Assembly: GCF_051660745.1 (NCBI RefSeq) | Contig: NZ_JBOFQF010000019.1 | Coordinates: 1 to 64,000 of the forward strand | Origin: Segniliparus sp051660745 | Lineage (GTDB): Bacteria > Actinomycetota > Actinomycetes > Mycobacteriales > Mycobacteriaceae | Direction: 5' to 3' | Length of the DNA stretch: 64,000 nt | Shown: one piece after another, positions 33,275 to 41,382 of the stretch | How the letters are laid out: every line of letters starts with the position of its first letter | Position numbering within the stretch: position 1 is the first letter of the stretch | Position numbers and translations under genes: made by a program | The notes under the pieces: model-generated | Databases searched by the model: none | What the model was told of the DNA's origin: nothing | The model's input: only the letters and a program-made list of their open reading frames with translations

Positions 33275-34618
33275 CTATGTGACCGGATCGCCAACTCTCG
33301 GCGCGCCGAACGACCCCGTCACCGCCCAGCTTCCCGAACGCACCCGCCACAGCCCGGCGAGCATCCGCAGGGCCACGAACACGGCCAGCCCGGTCCACAC
33401 TCCGGCCAAGCCCCAGCCGAAGAACAGCGAGGCCCAGACCAGCGGCAAGAACCCGCAGAGCGCGCCCGCCATGGTGACCCGCCGGAGGAAGCGGACGTCC
33501 CCGCTGCCCATCAGCACGCCGTCTTGGGCGAAGACCACCCCGCCCAGGACGGTCAGCCCGACGAACAACCACCACGGAACGGCCAAGGAGGCGAGGACAG
33601 CACGGTCCGTCGTGAACAGCCTTGGCACAAAACTGTGTCCACAAATCAGCAACACCGCGCCGCCTGCCCCAAGCCCGGCCGACCAACGGGTCAGCCGCCA
33701 CGCCAACGCCTTCGCCTCGTCCGCGCGCCCCGCCCCGAGCGCCGAGCCGACCAACGACTGCGCCGCAATCGCCACCGCGTCGAGGACCAGCGCGGCGAAG
33801 GTCCACAACGACAACAGGATCTGGTGCCCGGCCAGGGAGGCCGCGCCGAACCGCGCGGCCACCGCCCCAGCCGAGACGAAGCACGCTTGAAAAGCGATGC
33901 TGCGCAGCAGGAACTCTCGGGCCAAGGCGAGCTGCGCCCGGATCACCGGCCACTGCGGCCGCCAGCTCGGGCGCTCCCGGACCAGCGCGGCCACGAAGAG
34001 CGCCGCCGACACCGCCTGGCCGACGAGGTTCGCCACCGCCGAGCCGACGAGACCCATCCGGGGCGCCCCGAAAAGCCCGAGCGTGAGCGTCGCGGTGAGC
34101 GCCGCCGAGAGGGAGAAGCCGACGACGACGAACCACAACGGCCGCCTGATGTCCTGCAGGCCGCGCATCCAGCCGTTCCCGGCCATTTGGACCAAGATCA
34201 GCGGAGCCCCCCAGAGCGCGACCCGCAACCACGCGGCGGCCTCGTCGGCGATCTGCGGACTGCCCGCGAGCGCGGCCGCCAGCGGGTCCGCCACGAGCAG
34301 CCCGACCACCGCGAACAACACGCCGAGCACAGCCGCGATCCACGTCGCCTGCACCCCTTCGGCCACAACGCCCTCGCGGTCGCCCGCCCCGTGCTTGCGC
34401 GCCGCCCGGCCCGTCGTGCCGTAGGACAGGAAGACGAACTGCGAGCCCGCCTGGTTCAACACCAGCGCGCCGACCGCGAGACCGGCCAAGGCTTCGGCCC
34501 CAAGCCTGCCGACGACGGCGGTGTCCCACAGCACGTACAGCGGCTCCGCCGCGAGCACCCCGACGGCGGGCAGCACCAAGGACCAGATCCGACGAGCAGT
34601 CACGGGGGCTTCAACCAT
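33275..34618 (-). CDS. MATE-family (DinF-type) efflux protein
   Basis: A 447-aa membrane protein with about 12 hydrophobic segments in two similar halves, typical of MATE exporters that use Na+ or H+ to expel cationic drugs. The N-terminus has PLYVLWDTAVVGRLG, the family's ion-site region, and GLQDIRRPLW and SLVGSALGAGR occur in the expected loops. The homologue is DinF (Rv2836c in M. tuberculosis). The ATG at 34618 is chosen because the membrane domain starts right after it. It is divergent from thiC; the riboswitch lies 85 bases away on the other strand. No SOS box was recognised. Confidence 0.9.
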   Translation of the reverse strand: MVEAPVTARRIWSLVLPAVGVLAAEPLYVLWDTAVVGRLGAEALAGLAVGALVLNQAGSQFVFLSYGTTGRAARKHGAGDREGVVAEGVQATWIAAVLGVLFAVVGLLVADPLAAALAGSPQIADEAAAWLRVALWGAPLILVQMAGNGWMRGLQDIRRPLWFVVVGFSLSAALTATLTLGLFGAPRMGLVGSAVANLVGQAVSAALFVAALVRERPSWRPQWPVIRAQLALAREFLLRSIAFQACFVSAGAVAARFGAASLAGHQILLSLWTFAALVLDAVAIAAQSLVGSALGAGRADEAKALAWRLTRWSAGLGAGGAVLLICGHSFVPRLFTTDRAVLASLAVPWWLFVGLTVLGGVVFAQDGVLMGSGDVRFLRRVTMAGALCGFLPLVWASLFFGWGLAGVWTGLAVFVALRMLAGLWRVRSGSWAVTGSFGAPRVGDPVT

Positions 34619-34702
34619 GGGAGGAAGTATCTCCCGAACCACCGACAAGGTTTTCGCGTTGTAGTCTGGAGCCTGCGGCCGACAGCCCGGCCGCGCACAT
34701 CG

Positions 34703-34785
34703 CTCGGGGGCCCGTGGACGCGGGCTGAGAGGGCAGGACGACCTGCCGACCGACTGAACCTGTCCGGTTAACACCGACGTAGGGA
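34703..34785 (+). ncRNA. TPP riboswitch (THI element) of thiC
   Basis: The conserved core is present in order: CGGGGGCCC, then GGGCTGAGAGGGC, then GACCGACTGAACCTGTCC and GGTTAACACCGACGTAGGGAG. CTGAGA contacts the pyrimidine and GGG/CTGAACCTG the pyrophosphate. It ends 10 bases before the thiC ATG, overlapping the ribosome site (AGGGAG), so thiamine pyrophosphate would hide the site and turn off translation. Confidence 0.96.
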
Positions 34786-34794
34786 GCACTTCAT

Positions 34795-36453
34795 ATGACT
34801 ATCGCAGCAGGAACGCAGGCCGGAGGCCGGAGCGACCAGTTCGACCCAGCGATCCAGGCACTGACCCTCGGGCCCATCACCGGCAGCTCCAAGCAATACG
34901 CCCTGCACGACGAGCTGCGCGTGCCGTTCCGCCGGGTGCACCTCACCAACGGCGAGCACGTCGACCTCTACGACACCTCCGGCCCGTACACCGAGGACGA
35001 CCCGCAGATCGACCTTGACCGGGGCCTCCCCAAGCTCCGCGACGGCTGGGCCCAGCCCGAGGGCCCCTTCCGCACCCAGCTGGAGCACGCCCGTGCCGGG
35101 GTCCTCACGCCGGAGATGCGCTTCATCGCCGCGCGCGAGGGCGTCGCGCCCTCGCTGGTGCTGCAAGAGGTCGCCGCCGGACGGGCCGTCATCCCCGCCA
35201 ACCGCAAGCACCCCGAGGTCGAGCCGATGATCATCGGCAAAGCCTTCCGGGTGAAGATCAACGCGAACATCGGCAACTCGGCCGTCACCTCCTCCATTGG
35301 CGAGGAAGTCGAGAAGATGGTGTGGGCGACCCGCTGGGGCGCGGACAACATCATGGACCTCTCCACCGGCTCCGACATCCACGAGACGCGGGAGTGGATC
35401 CTGCGCAACTCCCCCGTTCCGGTCGGCACTGTCCCGATCTACCAGGCGTTGGAGAAGGTGAACGGCGACCCGGTCAAGCTCACCTGGGAGCTCTACCGCG
35501 ACACGATCATCGAGCAGTGCAAGCAGGGTGTGGACTACATGACCGTGCACGCCGGGGTGCTCTTGCGCCACGTGCCGCTCACCGCCAAGCGCGTCACCGG
35601 CATCGTCTCCCGTGGCGGCTCGATCATGGCCGCCTGGTGCCTCGCGGGCCATCGGGAGTCCTTCCTCTACACGCATTTCGAGGAGCTGTGCGAGATCCTG
35701 CGCGCCTACGACGTGACGTTCTCACTCGGCGACGGCCTTCGCCCAGGGTCCATCGCGGACGCGAACGACGCCGCGCAGTTCGCCGAGCTCGAGACCCTCG
35801 GCGAGCTCACGAAGATCGCGAAGTCGCACGGCGTGCAGGTGATGATCGAAGGGCCGGGGCACGTCCCGATGCACAAGATCGTGGAGAACGTGCGCCTTGA
35901 GGAGGAGCTCTGCGAGGAGGCGCCCTTCTACACGCTCGGGCCGCTGGCCACCGACATCGCGCCCGCATACGACCACATAACCTCCGCCATCGGCGCGGCG
36001 ATCATCGCGCAGGCGGGCACGGCGATGCTCTGCTACGTCACGCCGAAAGAGCATCTGGGCCTGCCGAACCGCGACGACGTGAAGGCTGGCGTGATCGCCT
36101 ACCGGATCGCCGCGCACGCCGCCGACCTCGCCAAGGGCCACCCCGGCGCGCAGGAGCGCGACGACGCCCTGTCGAAGGCGCGGTTCGAGTTCCGCTGGCA
36201 CGACCAGTTCGCGCTGTCCCTCGACCCGGACACCGCGATGGCCTACCACGACGAGACGCTGCCCGCCGAGCCCGCGAAAAAGGCCCACTTCTGCTCGATG
36301 TGCGGGCCGAAGTTCTGCTCGATGCGGATCTCCGCCGACATCCGCGAGCAGGCCGCCGCCCAAGAGGCCCTCATCGCCGAGGGCTTCGAGCAGAAGTCCC
36401 GCGAGTTCGCCGAGACCGGCAACCAGGTCTACCTGCCGATCAGCCAGGCGTGA
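34795..36453 (+). CDS. thiC: Phosphomethylpyrimidine synthase ThiC
   Basis: A 552-aa radical-SAM-type enzyme that turns aminoimidazole ribotide into hydroxymethylpyrimidine phosphate in thiamine synthesis. The C-terminal cluster-binding CSMCGPKFCSM is present, as are NANIGNSAVTSS, STGSDIHETREWILRN and GDGLRPGSIADANDAAQ. Length is normal. It stands alone behind a TPP riboswitch. Its product goes to ThiD (45653) and the pyrimidine is joined to the thiazole made by ThiG/S/O by ThiE, all in this window. Confidence 0.97.
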   Translation: MTIAAGTQAGGRSDQFDPAIQALTLGPITGSSKQYALHDELRVPFRRVHLTNGEHVDLYDTSGPYTEDDPQIDLDRGLPKLRDGWAQPEGPFRTQLEHARAGVLTPEMRFIAAREGVAPSLVLQEVAAGRAVIPANRKHPEVEPMIIGKAFRVKINANIGNSAVTSSIGEEVEKMVWATRWGADNIMDLSTGSDIHETREWILRNSPVPVGTVPIYQALEKVNGDPVKLTWELYRDTIIEQCKQGVDYMTVHAGVLLRHVPLTAKRVTGIVSRGGSIMAAWCLAGHRESFLYTHFEELCEILRAYDVTFSLGDGLRPGSIADANDAAQFAELETLGELTKIAKSHGVQVMIEGPGHVPMHKIVENVRLEEELCEEAPFYTLGPLATDIAPAYDHITSAIGAAIIAQAGTAMLCYVTPKEHLGLPNRDDVKAGVIAYRIAAHAADLAKGHPGAQERDDALSKARFEFRWHDQFALSLDPDTAMAYHDETLPAEPAKKAHFCSMCGPKFCSMRISADIREQAAAQEALIAEGFEQKSREFAETGNQVYLPISQA

Positions 36454-36493
36454 AGCCCGCCTGATCGACAGGCCCGGGGACGCGCGCGCCGCG

Positions 36494-37174
36494 CTACTCC
36501 CGCCGCTCCTCGCGCAGGGGACGCACGTCGAGCGGGATCTCCTCGGGCGAGCACGGGTACTCGGCGACGGTGAACGAGCCCCGGTAGCCGAAGAGCGGGC
36601 CGAAGCGCCGGTTGCGCACGGCGACCTCGATGCGGAAGCATCCGGCCTCCTCGTCCCAGCGCTCGCTGACCTCGGCGAATCCGGAAAGGGCCATGGGGAA
36701 CCGGAAGCCGAGGAAGCCCTCGTAGAAGCGCTGGTCCCCGGAGCGCAGCCGGAGCTCCCCCCGATCCCCGACGCTCAGGTGGATGTCCACCGCGAGGTGC
36801 TGGTGCGTGCCGAGGTAGTCCACCACCACGCCGCGCGCCGGGCTGTACACCATCGTCGCGTCGAACGAGCGGTACATGCCTGCCAGCTTGAACCGCCGCG
36901 CCCACGTCACAGTCTCGCGCCCGAAGCTGTCGCGGTAGGCGTAGTTCTGGATGGTGAACGGGACGCCCCTGCCTCGGTCGGGGAACATGATCCGGCGGCG
37001 CGAGCCGATGCGCAGGAACGGCGCGACCCAGGGCCGCCCCCGCCACACCTCTTCCATCACGCCCCGGCCGATCTGGCAGGTGTGCTGGTCGGACGTGAGG
37101 CCGAAGCGCCACTGGGTCATCGGGTGCAGCCTCGCGAAATCCGGCCCGAGCGCCTGCTCGTAAATCGAGGTCAT
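36494..37174 (-). CDS. DUF4166 protein
   Basis: A 226-aa soluble protein of the DUF4166 type. Recognisable parts are SIYEQALGPDFARLHPMTQWRFG, the RIMFPDRGRGVPFTIQNYAYRDSFGRETVTWARRF segment (cited by FPDRGRGVPFT), and the C-terminal FGPLFGYRGSFTVAEY. A beta-rich barrel is likely, perhaps lipid-binding. No catalytic motif is known for this family. It overlaps the upstream SRPBCC-DoxX gene by 4 bases, so the two are made together; in some actinobacteria the two domains are fused. Confidence 0.75.
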   Translation of the reverse strand: MTSIYEQALGPDFARLHPMTQWRFGLTSDQHTCQIGRGVMEEVWRGRPWVAPFLRIGSRRRIMFPDRGRGVPFTIQNYAYRDSFGRETVTWARRFKLAGMYRSFDATMVYSPARGVVVDYLGTHQHLAVDIHLSVGDRGELRLRSGDQRFYEGFLGFRFPMALSGFAEVSERWDEEAGCFRIEVAVRNRRFGPLFGYRGSFTVAEYPCSPEEIPLDVRPLREERRE

Positions 37175-38106
37175 GGCAGCGCTCCCACCTGCGGCTGCTT
37201 GTCCGGCGCGGTCCGCAATGGCGTCCGTCCCGACGGCAGGCCCGTCCCGGTGAGCGCCGCGATCGCCGCCAGCGCGGCCATCGCCCAGTTCAGCGACACA
37301 GGGTTGAATGCCCGGACCAACGCAGAAGGGCTCGCTTTCGCCACCGCCGCGAGCGCGAGAGGCATCGCGGCGGCGGTGGCGAGGAAGGCAGGCTTGCGCC
37401 GGGCGCGCGCGGCGACGACGCCGAGCGCGACCTCCGCCGCGCCGACGGCGCGCACCGCGAGCCGCGCCCGCCGTCGCGACAAGCCCAGTCCTTCCCACAG
37501 CACGGCCTCGTCGTCGGCGCAACAGACCAGTTTCGGCACGAGCCCCTGGTACGCCCACACCCCGGCCACGCCTGCCACGGCGAGCGCATGCGCCAGGGCC
37601 TGGTCTCGGGAGCGCTCGGGCGGGATCCCCTCCTCGAGCCAGAGCCGCAGCCGGTCGAAGCTCCACGCCGTCGCCCAGCCGAACAACGGCCGGAACACGA
37701 GCCGGTCCACGAGTCTGCCGAACGCGCCCCACCGAGTCCGGTAGTCGTAGCGGGTGAGGAATCTGATCCCGCCCTCGACCGGAAGATACCGCCAGTACCC
37801 GGCTCCCGAGGCGATCAGCGAGCGGCGGTCCTCGCTCCAGAACTTCAGACCGGACCAGCGCGAGCCGTCCGGGCGCTCCCGGTCGCCCAACGCCTCCCCC
37901 GTGCCCGCGACCACGAACCCGGGCGCGACTTTGGTGGCGTAGGAGAACCGTTGCGGCTCGTCGTCCGACGCCTTCGCCTGGTACTCGATCTCCCCGAAAC
38001 GCAGGTCCCAGCGGGCGTGCCGCGCGGGGTCCTGCGTCGCCGCCCACAGCTCGTCCATCGAGCACCGGACGAACGACTCAACGTAAATAGGCCCCACACG
38101 ACGCAT
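37171..38106 (-). CDS. SRPBCC-like plus DoxX-like membrane protein
   Basis: A 311-aa two-part protein. Residues 1-150 form a START/SRPBCC-like cavity domain (YVESFVRCSMDELWAATQDPARHARWD is a classic start), ending in YDYRTRWGAFGRLVDRLVFRPLFGW. Residues 155-295 hold about four short membrane segments resembling DoxX-like (DoxX_3) proteins. A lipid or hydrophobic ligand could be held by the first half and passed to or from the membrane by the second; this is inference. It is coupled to the DUF4166 gene. No own operator is seen. Confidence 0.74.
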   Translation of the reverse strand: MRRVGPIYVESFVRCSMDELWAATQDPARHARWDLRFGEIEYQAKASDDEPQRFSYATKVAPGFVVAGTGEALGDRERPDGSRWSGLKFWSEDRRSLIASGAGYWRYLPVEGGIRFLTRYDYRTRWGAFGRLVDRLVFRPLFGWATAWSFDRLRLWLEEGIPPERSRDQALAHALAVAGVAGVWAYQGLVPKLVCCADDEAVLWEGLGLSRRRARLAVRAVGAAEVALGVVAARARRKPAFLATAAAMPLALAAVAKASPSALVRAFNPVSLNWAMAALAAIAALTGTGLPSGRTPLRTAPDKQPQVGALP

Positions 38107-38142
38107 GCCGACATCCTAATCCCGCCCCGCGCGGCCCCGGAA

Positions 38143-39087
38143 TCAGCCGCCGAGCAGCCACACGACCGCGAACACCACCGGGATCGACAGCAGCGTGGTG
38201 ATCAGCGAGGCGTCGCGGGCCAGGCTTTTGCACCGCTGGTAGCGCACCGCGAGGACGTAGACCATGTTCGCGGTCGGCAGGGCCGCGAGCACCGTCGCCG
38301 CGAGCACCGCGGGCGCGTCGAGGCCGAAGGCGAACCGCGCGAGCAGGTACGCGACGAGCGGGTAGACGGCGCTCTTGAGCACGACGACGAGCCAGAGCTC
38401 CAGCTTGGAAGCCTCTTCGCGGTCGAACGACGAGCCCGCGACGAAGGACATGCCGAAGACCAGCAGCGCCGACGGCACCGTCATCGCCCCGATCATGGCG
38501 AGCGAGGAGTCGAGGAAGGCTGGGCGCGCCCAGCCCGTCGCGCTCGCCGCCACTCCGAGCACGCCGCCGACGAGCATCGGGTTCGCGAAGCCCCGCAACG
38601 CGTCGGCCAGCCTGCGCCCGCCCTGCGGGGAGCCGTCCTCGGGAGGCTGGCCGAGGCCGAGCAGCATGATCGCGAACGGCTGGTAGACGACCATCTGGAA
38701 CAGCACGAGCGGGGTCACGTACTGCTGGCCGCCCAGGATGAACGTGGCGATCGGGATGCCGAGGTTCGTGGAGTTGGAGTACGACGCGGCGAGCATGCCG
38801 AGCACGCTCGACTGCAGGTCTCTGCCCCACAGCCATCTGGCCGCCGCGAAAGACGTGGCTCCGACCACGAGCACGGCGGCTCCCGCCACAAGGATCTCGG
38901 ACGAGAAGACCTTGGCCGTCGGGGTCTTGGCGAGCATCTCGAACAGCAACGCGGGCGTGGCGACGTAGTAGACGACACGGGCGAGCACGTCGACGCCGTG
39001 CTCGCCGAGGAGCCGGAACCGCGCCGCGAGGTAGCCGACCCCGACCAGCACGAAGATCACCGCGAAGCCGTTGAGCACCCCTGCCAT
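38143..39087 (-). CDS. AEC-family transporter
   Basis: A 314-aa membrane protein with about 10 hydrophobic segments, of the auxin efflux carrier family. The start VLNGFAVIFVLVGVGYLAARF, YYVATPALLFEML (with the unwound proline) and SYSNSTNLGIPIATFILGG are typical. Bacterial members move organic anions such as malate or malonate; the substrate is unknown here. It stands between the DoxX/DUF4166 pair and the divergent SnoaL-like gene, and shares with the latter a 164-base promoter region. No signal peptide. Confidence 0.85.
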   Translation of the reverse strand: MAGVLNGFAVIFVLVGVGYLAARFRLLGEHGVDVLARVVYYVATPALLFEMLAKTPTAKVFSSEILVAGAAVLVVGATSFAAARWLWGRDLQSSVLGMLAASYSNSTNLGIPIATFILGGQQYVTPLVLFQMVVYQPFAIMLLGLGQPPEDGSPQGGRRLADALRGFANPMLVGGVLGVAASATGWARPAFLDSSLAMIGAMTVPSALLVFGMSFVAGSSFDREEASKLELWLVVVLKSAVYPLVAYLLARFAFGLDAPAVLAATVLAALPTANMVYVLAVRYQRCKSLARDASLITTLLSIPVVFAVVWLLGG

Positions 39088-39183
39088 CTACAGTCCACAG
39101 CTTTCGAGCACGTCGCCCGACAGTACTCCCCCCGCAGGCGGGCGGGCCCTTCGAATCTCGCGAGGCGGCGCCCCCCGGAAAAG

Positions 39184-39204
39184 AGACCACCGGTCTGATA
39201 TATT
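39184..39204 (+). promoter_or_regulatory. Operator-like palindrome and -10 element of the SnoaL-like gene
   Basis: AGACC-acc-GGTCT (39184-39196) is a perfect 5-3-5 inverted repeat immediately followed by TATATT (39199-39204), a good -10 box 48 bases before the ATG. A repressor bound here would block the promoter. TetR-type sites often look like this; no adjacent regulator gene. Confidence 0.5.
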
Positions 39205-39251
39205 GGCGGAAGCCTGACCAAGGGACATCCCGCCGCACCGCAAGGAGAAAC

Positions 39252-39716
39252 ATGACCGCGCGCACACCCGTCACGCTCGACCAGATCGCAGACCGGCTCG
39301 CCATCAGGGAGCTCTTCGACGCCTACGCGCACTGCGCCGACCGCCGCGACGCCAAGGAGCAGCAGGCGCTGTTCACCGAGGACGCGAAGTTCGTCGTCTT
39401 CATGGACGGCGGGGGCAGCGAACCCACCTACGCGCTCGACGGCCGCGACGCGCTCGCCCCGGTGTTCGCCGACCTGGACAAATACGAGACGACGACGCAC
39501 TTCAACGGCCAAAGCACGGTCGCGCTCGACGGCGACAAGGCCACCGGGGAGAGCTACACCCTCGCGCACCACCTGTACGCCGAGGACGGCCAGCGCAAGA
39601 TCATGGTCGCGTCGCTGCGCTACCTCGACACGTTCGCCAAACAGGACGGCGTCTGGTTCTTCGCCGAACGCAAGCTCGTCGTCGACTGGACGGAGACCCG
39701 CCCGGTCACGGAGTGA
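39252..39716 (+). CDS. SnoaL/NTF2-like protein
   Basis: A 154-aa cone-shaped alpha+beta barrel protein of the NTF2/SnoaL type. Helix 1 and the following pocket segment are IRELFDAYAHCADRRDA and FTEDAKFVVFM; THFNGQSTVALDGDKATGESYTLAHH is the central sheet. Family members act as small isomerases, hydroxylases or cyclases, or bind ligands; nothing fixes which. AAGGAGA lies before the ATG. The last 11 bases overlap the convergent cydC stop region. Possible operator and -10 box upstream. Confidence 0.8.
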   Translation: MTARTPVTLDQIADRLAIRELFDAYAHCADRRDAKEQQALFTEDAKFVVFMDGGGSEPTYALDGRDALAPVFADLDKYETTTHFNGQSTVALDGDKATGESYTLAHHLYAEDGQRKIMVASLRYLDTFAKQDGVWFFAERKLVVDWTETRPVTE

Positions 39717-41382
39717 GGTCGACCGCGCGGCAGCCCGCGACCGCGTCCCGGTGGTGGGTGGCGAGGACAACGGCGCGCCCGGCGGGGACCAACGCGCCCT
39801 CCGGGTCGAGCAGCGCGCGGAGCAGCTCGGCGGAGGACTCCTGGTCGAGATGCTCGGTGGGCTCGTCCAACAGCAGCACCGGGGCCCGCGACACCAACGC
39901 CCGAGCGAGCAGGAGCCGTCTGCGCTGGCCCGCCGAGACGGCCTCCGCTCCCCCGACCAGCACGGTGTCCACGCCGTCCGCGAGCGAGCGCGCCCACTCC
40001 AGCATGCCGACGGCAGCGAGGGCCGCGTCGACCTCGTCCGCCGTGGCCGCGCCATTGGCGACCAGCACGTTCTCCCGGACCGTCGTGGCGAAGAGGTGGC
40101 CGTCCTCGGGGAAGTAGGCGATCTGGAACGGCAGCGGCCCTGGGTCGTCGGGCAGGCCGGACAATGCCCCGCCCGCAGGCTCGACGAGCCCCGCGAGCGT
40201 CAACAGCAGCGTCGTTTTGCCGCTGCCGCTCGGGCCGAGCACCGCGAGCCGGTCTCCCGGCGCGACCTCGAAGCGCCCGAGGAGCCTCGGTTTCGCTCCT
40301 GGCCAGCCGATCTCCAGCCCGTCGGACGCCAGATGCGGCGCTGGGGCGAAGCCGGGGGCGCGATCCCGCCCGGCCCCGTTCCGCGCTGGGCTTTCCTGGG
40401 CCTCCGCGCCGCCGCCCGCCGCGTCGAGGAGCGCCATGACCCGCAGCGCCGCCGAGCGCGACGCGACCAGCCGCTGGGCCGCCTCGGGCAGGCCGGAGGC
40501 CGCGTCGAACGCGGCCAGCGCCAAGAACACCGCGACCCCGAGCAGCGTGGGGCGCTCGGCCGCCGCTCGGGCCAAGCCGGGGTCGAGGAACACCGCCAGC
40601 ACGGCAAGACCGGAGCCGAGCGGCAACGCGGCGGCGGCCCACGCATGCGCCTTCGCCGCGCCGTCCCGCGCGGCGACGACTGCGGCCTGGGCTTCGCCGA
40701 CGACGGCCAGCGCCTTCCCCAGCTCCCCCGCGACCTGCAGCTGGTCGGCGTGCTCCACCACAGCGACAGCCTCGGCGCTGTAGCTGTTCTGGGCGAGCGC
40801 GCCTGCGTCCTCGTCCGCGCGGGCCGCGCTGGCGGCGAGCATCGGGACCACGCCGAGCACGAGCGCCGCGATCACGAACAGCGCCATGGCCGCGCCCGAG
40901 CTCAGGAACGCCATCGCCACTGCCGCCGAAGCCGCTGTCACGACGGCGACCGCGATCGGCAAGAGCGCCCGCACCACCGCGTCGGCGACGGCTTCGAGGT
41001 CGGCTCCGAGCCGTTCGGCGAGCTCGCCGCGCCGCAGGCCGTAGGTCGCGGCCGGGTTTCCCGAGGCCAGGGCCAGATACACCCGCTCGCGCGCCCCGAC
41101 GAGGCCGCCGAGCGCGATCCGGTGCGCGGCCAGGCGGTCGAGGTAGCGGAAGAGGCCTCGGGAAAGCCCGAGCGCGCGCACCGCGACGATGGCGACAGAG
41201 AGATACAGCACCGGCGGCGCCTGCCAGGCCCGCAGGATCAGCCAGCTGGAGAGCGCGGTGAGCCCGAGCGCGCAGAGATGCGTCGCGACGCCTGTGCCGA
41301 CAGCGCAAACGACCTGTCGGGGGCGCAGCGACAGCAGCGCGAGCGCCCGCCGGAGCGGCTCCTGCGACCAGCGCTCACGCAT
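39706..41382 (-). CDS. cydC: ABC exporter subunit CydC
   Basis: A 558-aa half-transporter with six membrane segments (about 20-310) and an ATP-binding domain: Walker A GPSGSGKTTLL, signature VSAGQRRRLLLARAL, Walker B VLLLDEPTEHLD. With CydD it forms the heterodimeric exporter needed to assemble cytochrome bd, moving glutathione, cysteine or heme depending on the study. The start ATG overlaps the cydD end by 8 bases. A Gly/Ala/Arg-rich interdomain linker of about 30 residues is present. Last gene of the cydABDC operon. Confidence 0.93.
   Translation of the reverse strand: MRERWSQEPLRRALALLSLRPRQVVCAVGTGVATHLCALGLTALSSWLILRAWQAPPVLYLSVAIVAVRALGLSRGLFRYLDRLAAHRIALGGLVGARERVYLALASGNPAATYGLRRGELAERLGADLEAVADAVVRALLPIAVAVVTAASAAVAMAFLSSGAAMALFVIAALVLGVVPMLAASAARADEDAGALAQNSYSAEAVAVVEHADQLQVAGELGKALAVVGEAQAAVVAARDGAAKAHAWAAAALPLGSGLAVLAVFLDPGLARAAAERPTLLGVAVFLALAAFDAASGLPEAAQRLVASRSAALRVMALLDAAGGGAEAQESPARNGAGRDRAPGFAPAPHLASDGLEIGWPGAKPRLLGRFEVAPGDRLAVLGPSGSGKTTLLLTLAGLVEPAGGALSGLPDDPGPLPFQIAYFPEDGHLFATTVRENVLVANGAATADEVDAALAAVGMLEWARSLADGVDTVLVGGAEAVSAGQRRRLLLARALVSRAPVLLLDEPTEHLDQESSAELLRALLDPEGALVPAGRAVVLATHHRDAVAGCRAVDLTP

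Noticed and set aside
34619..34789. N-terminal extension of the MATE protein to 34789
   Set aside because: It would run back through the riboswitch and adds a Pro/Arg/Cys-rich segment with no homology before the membrane domain.
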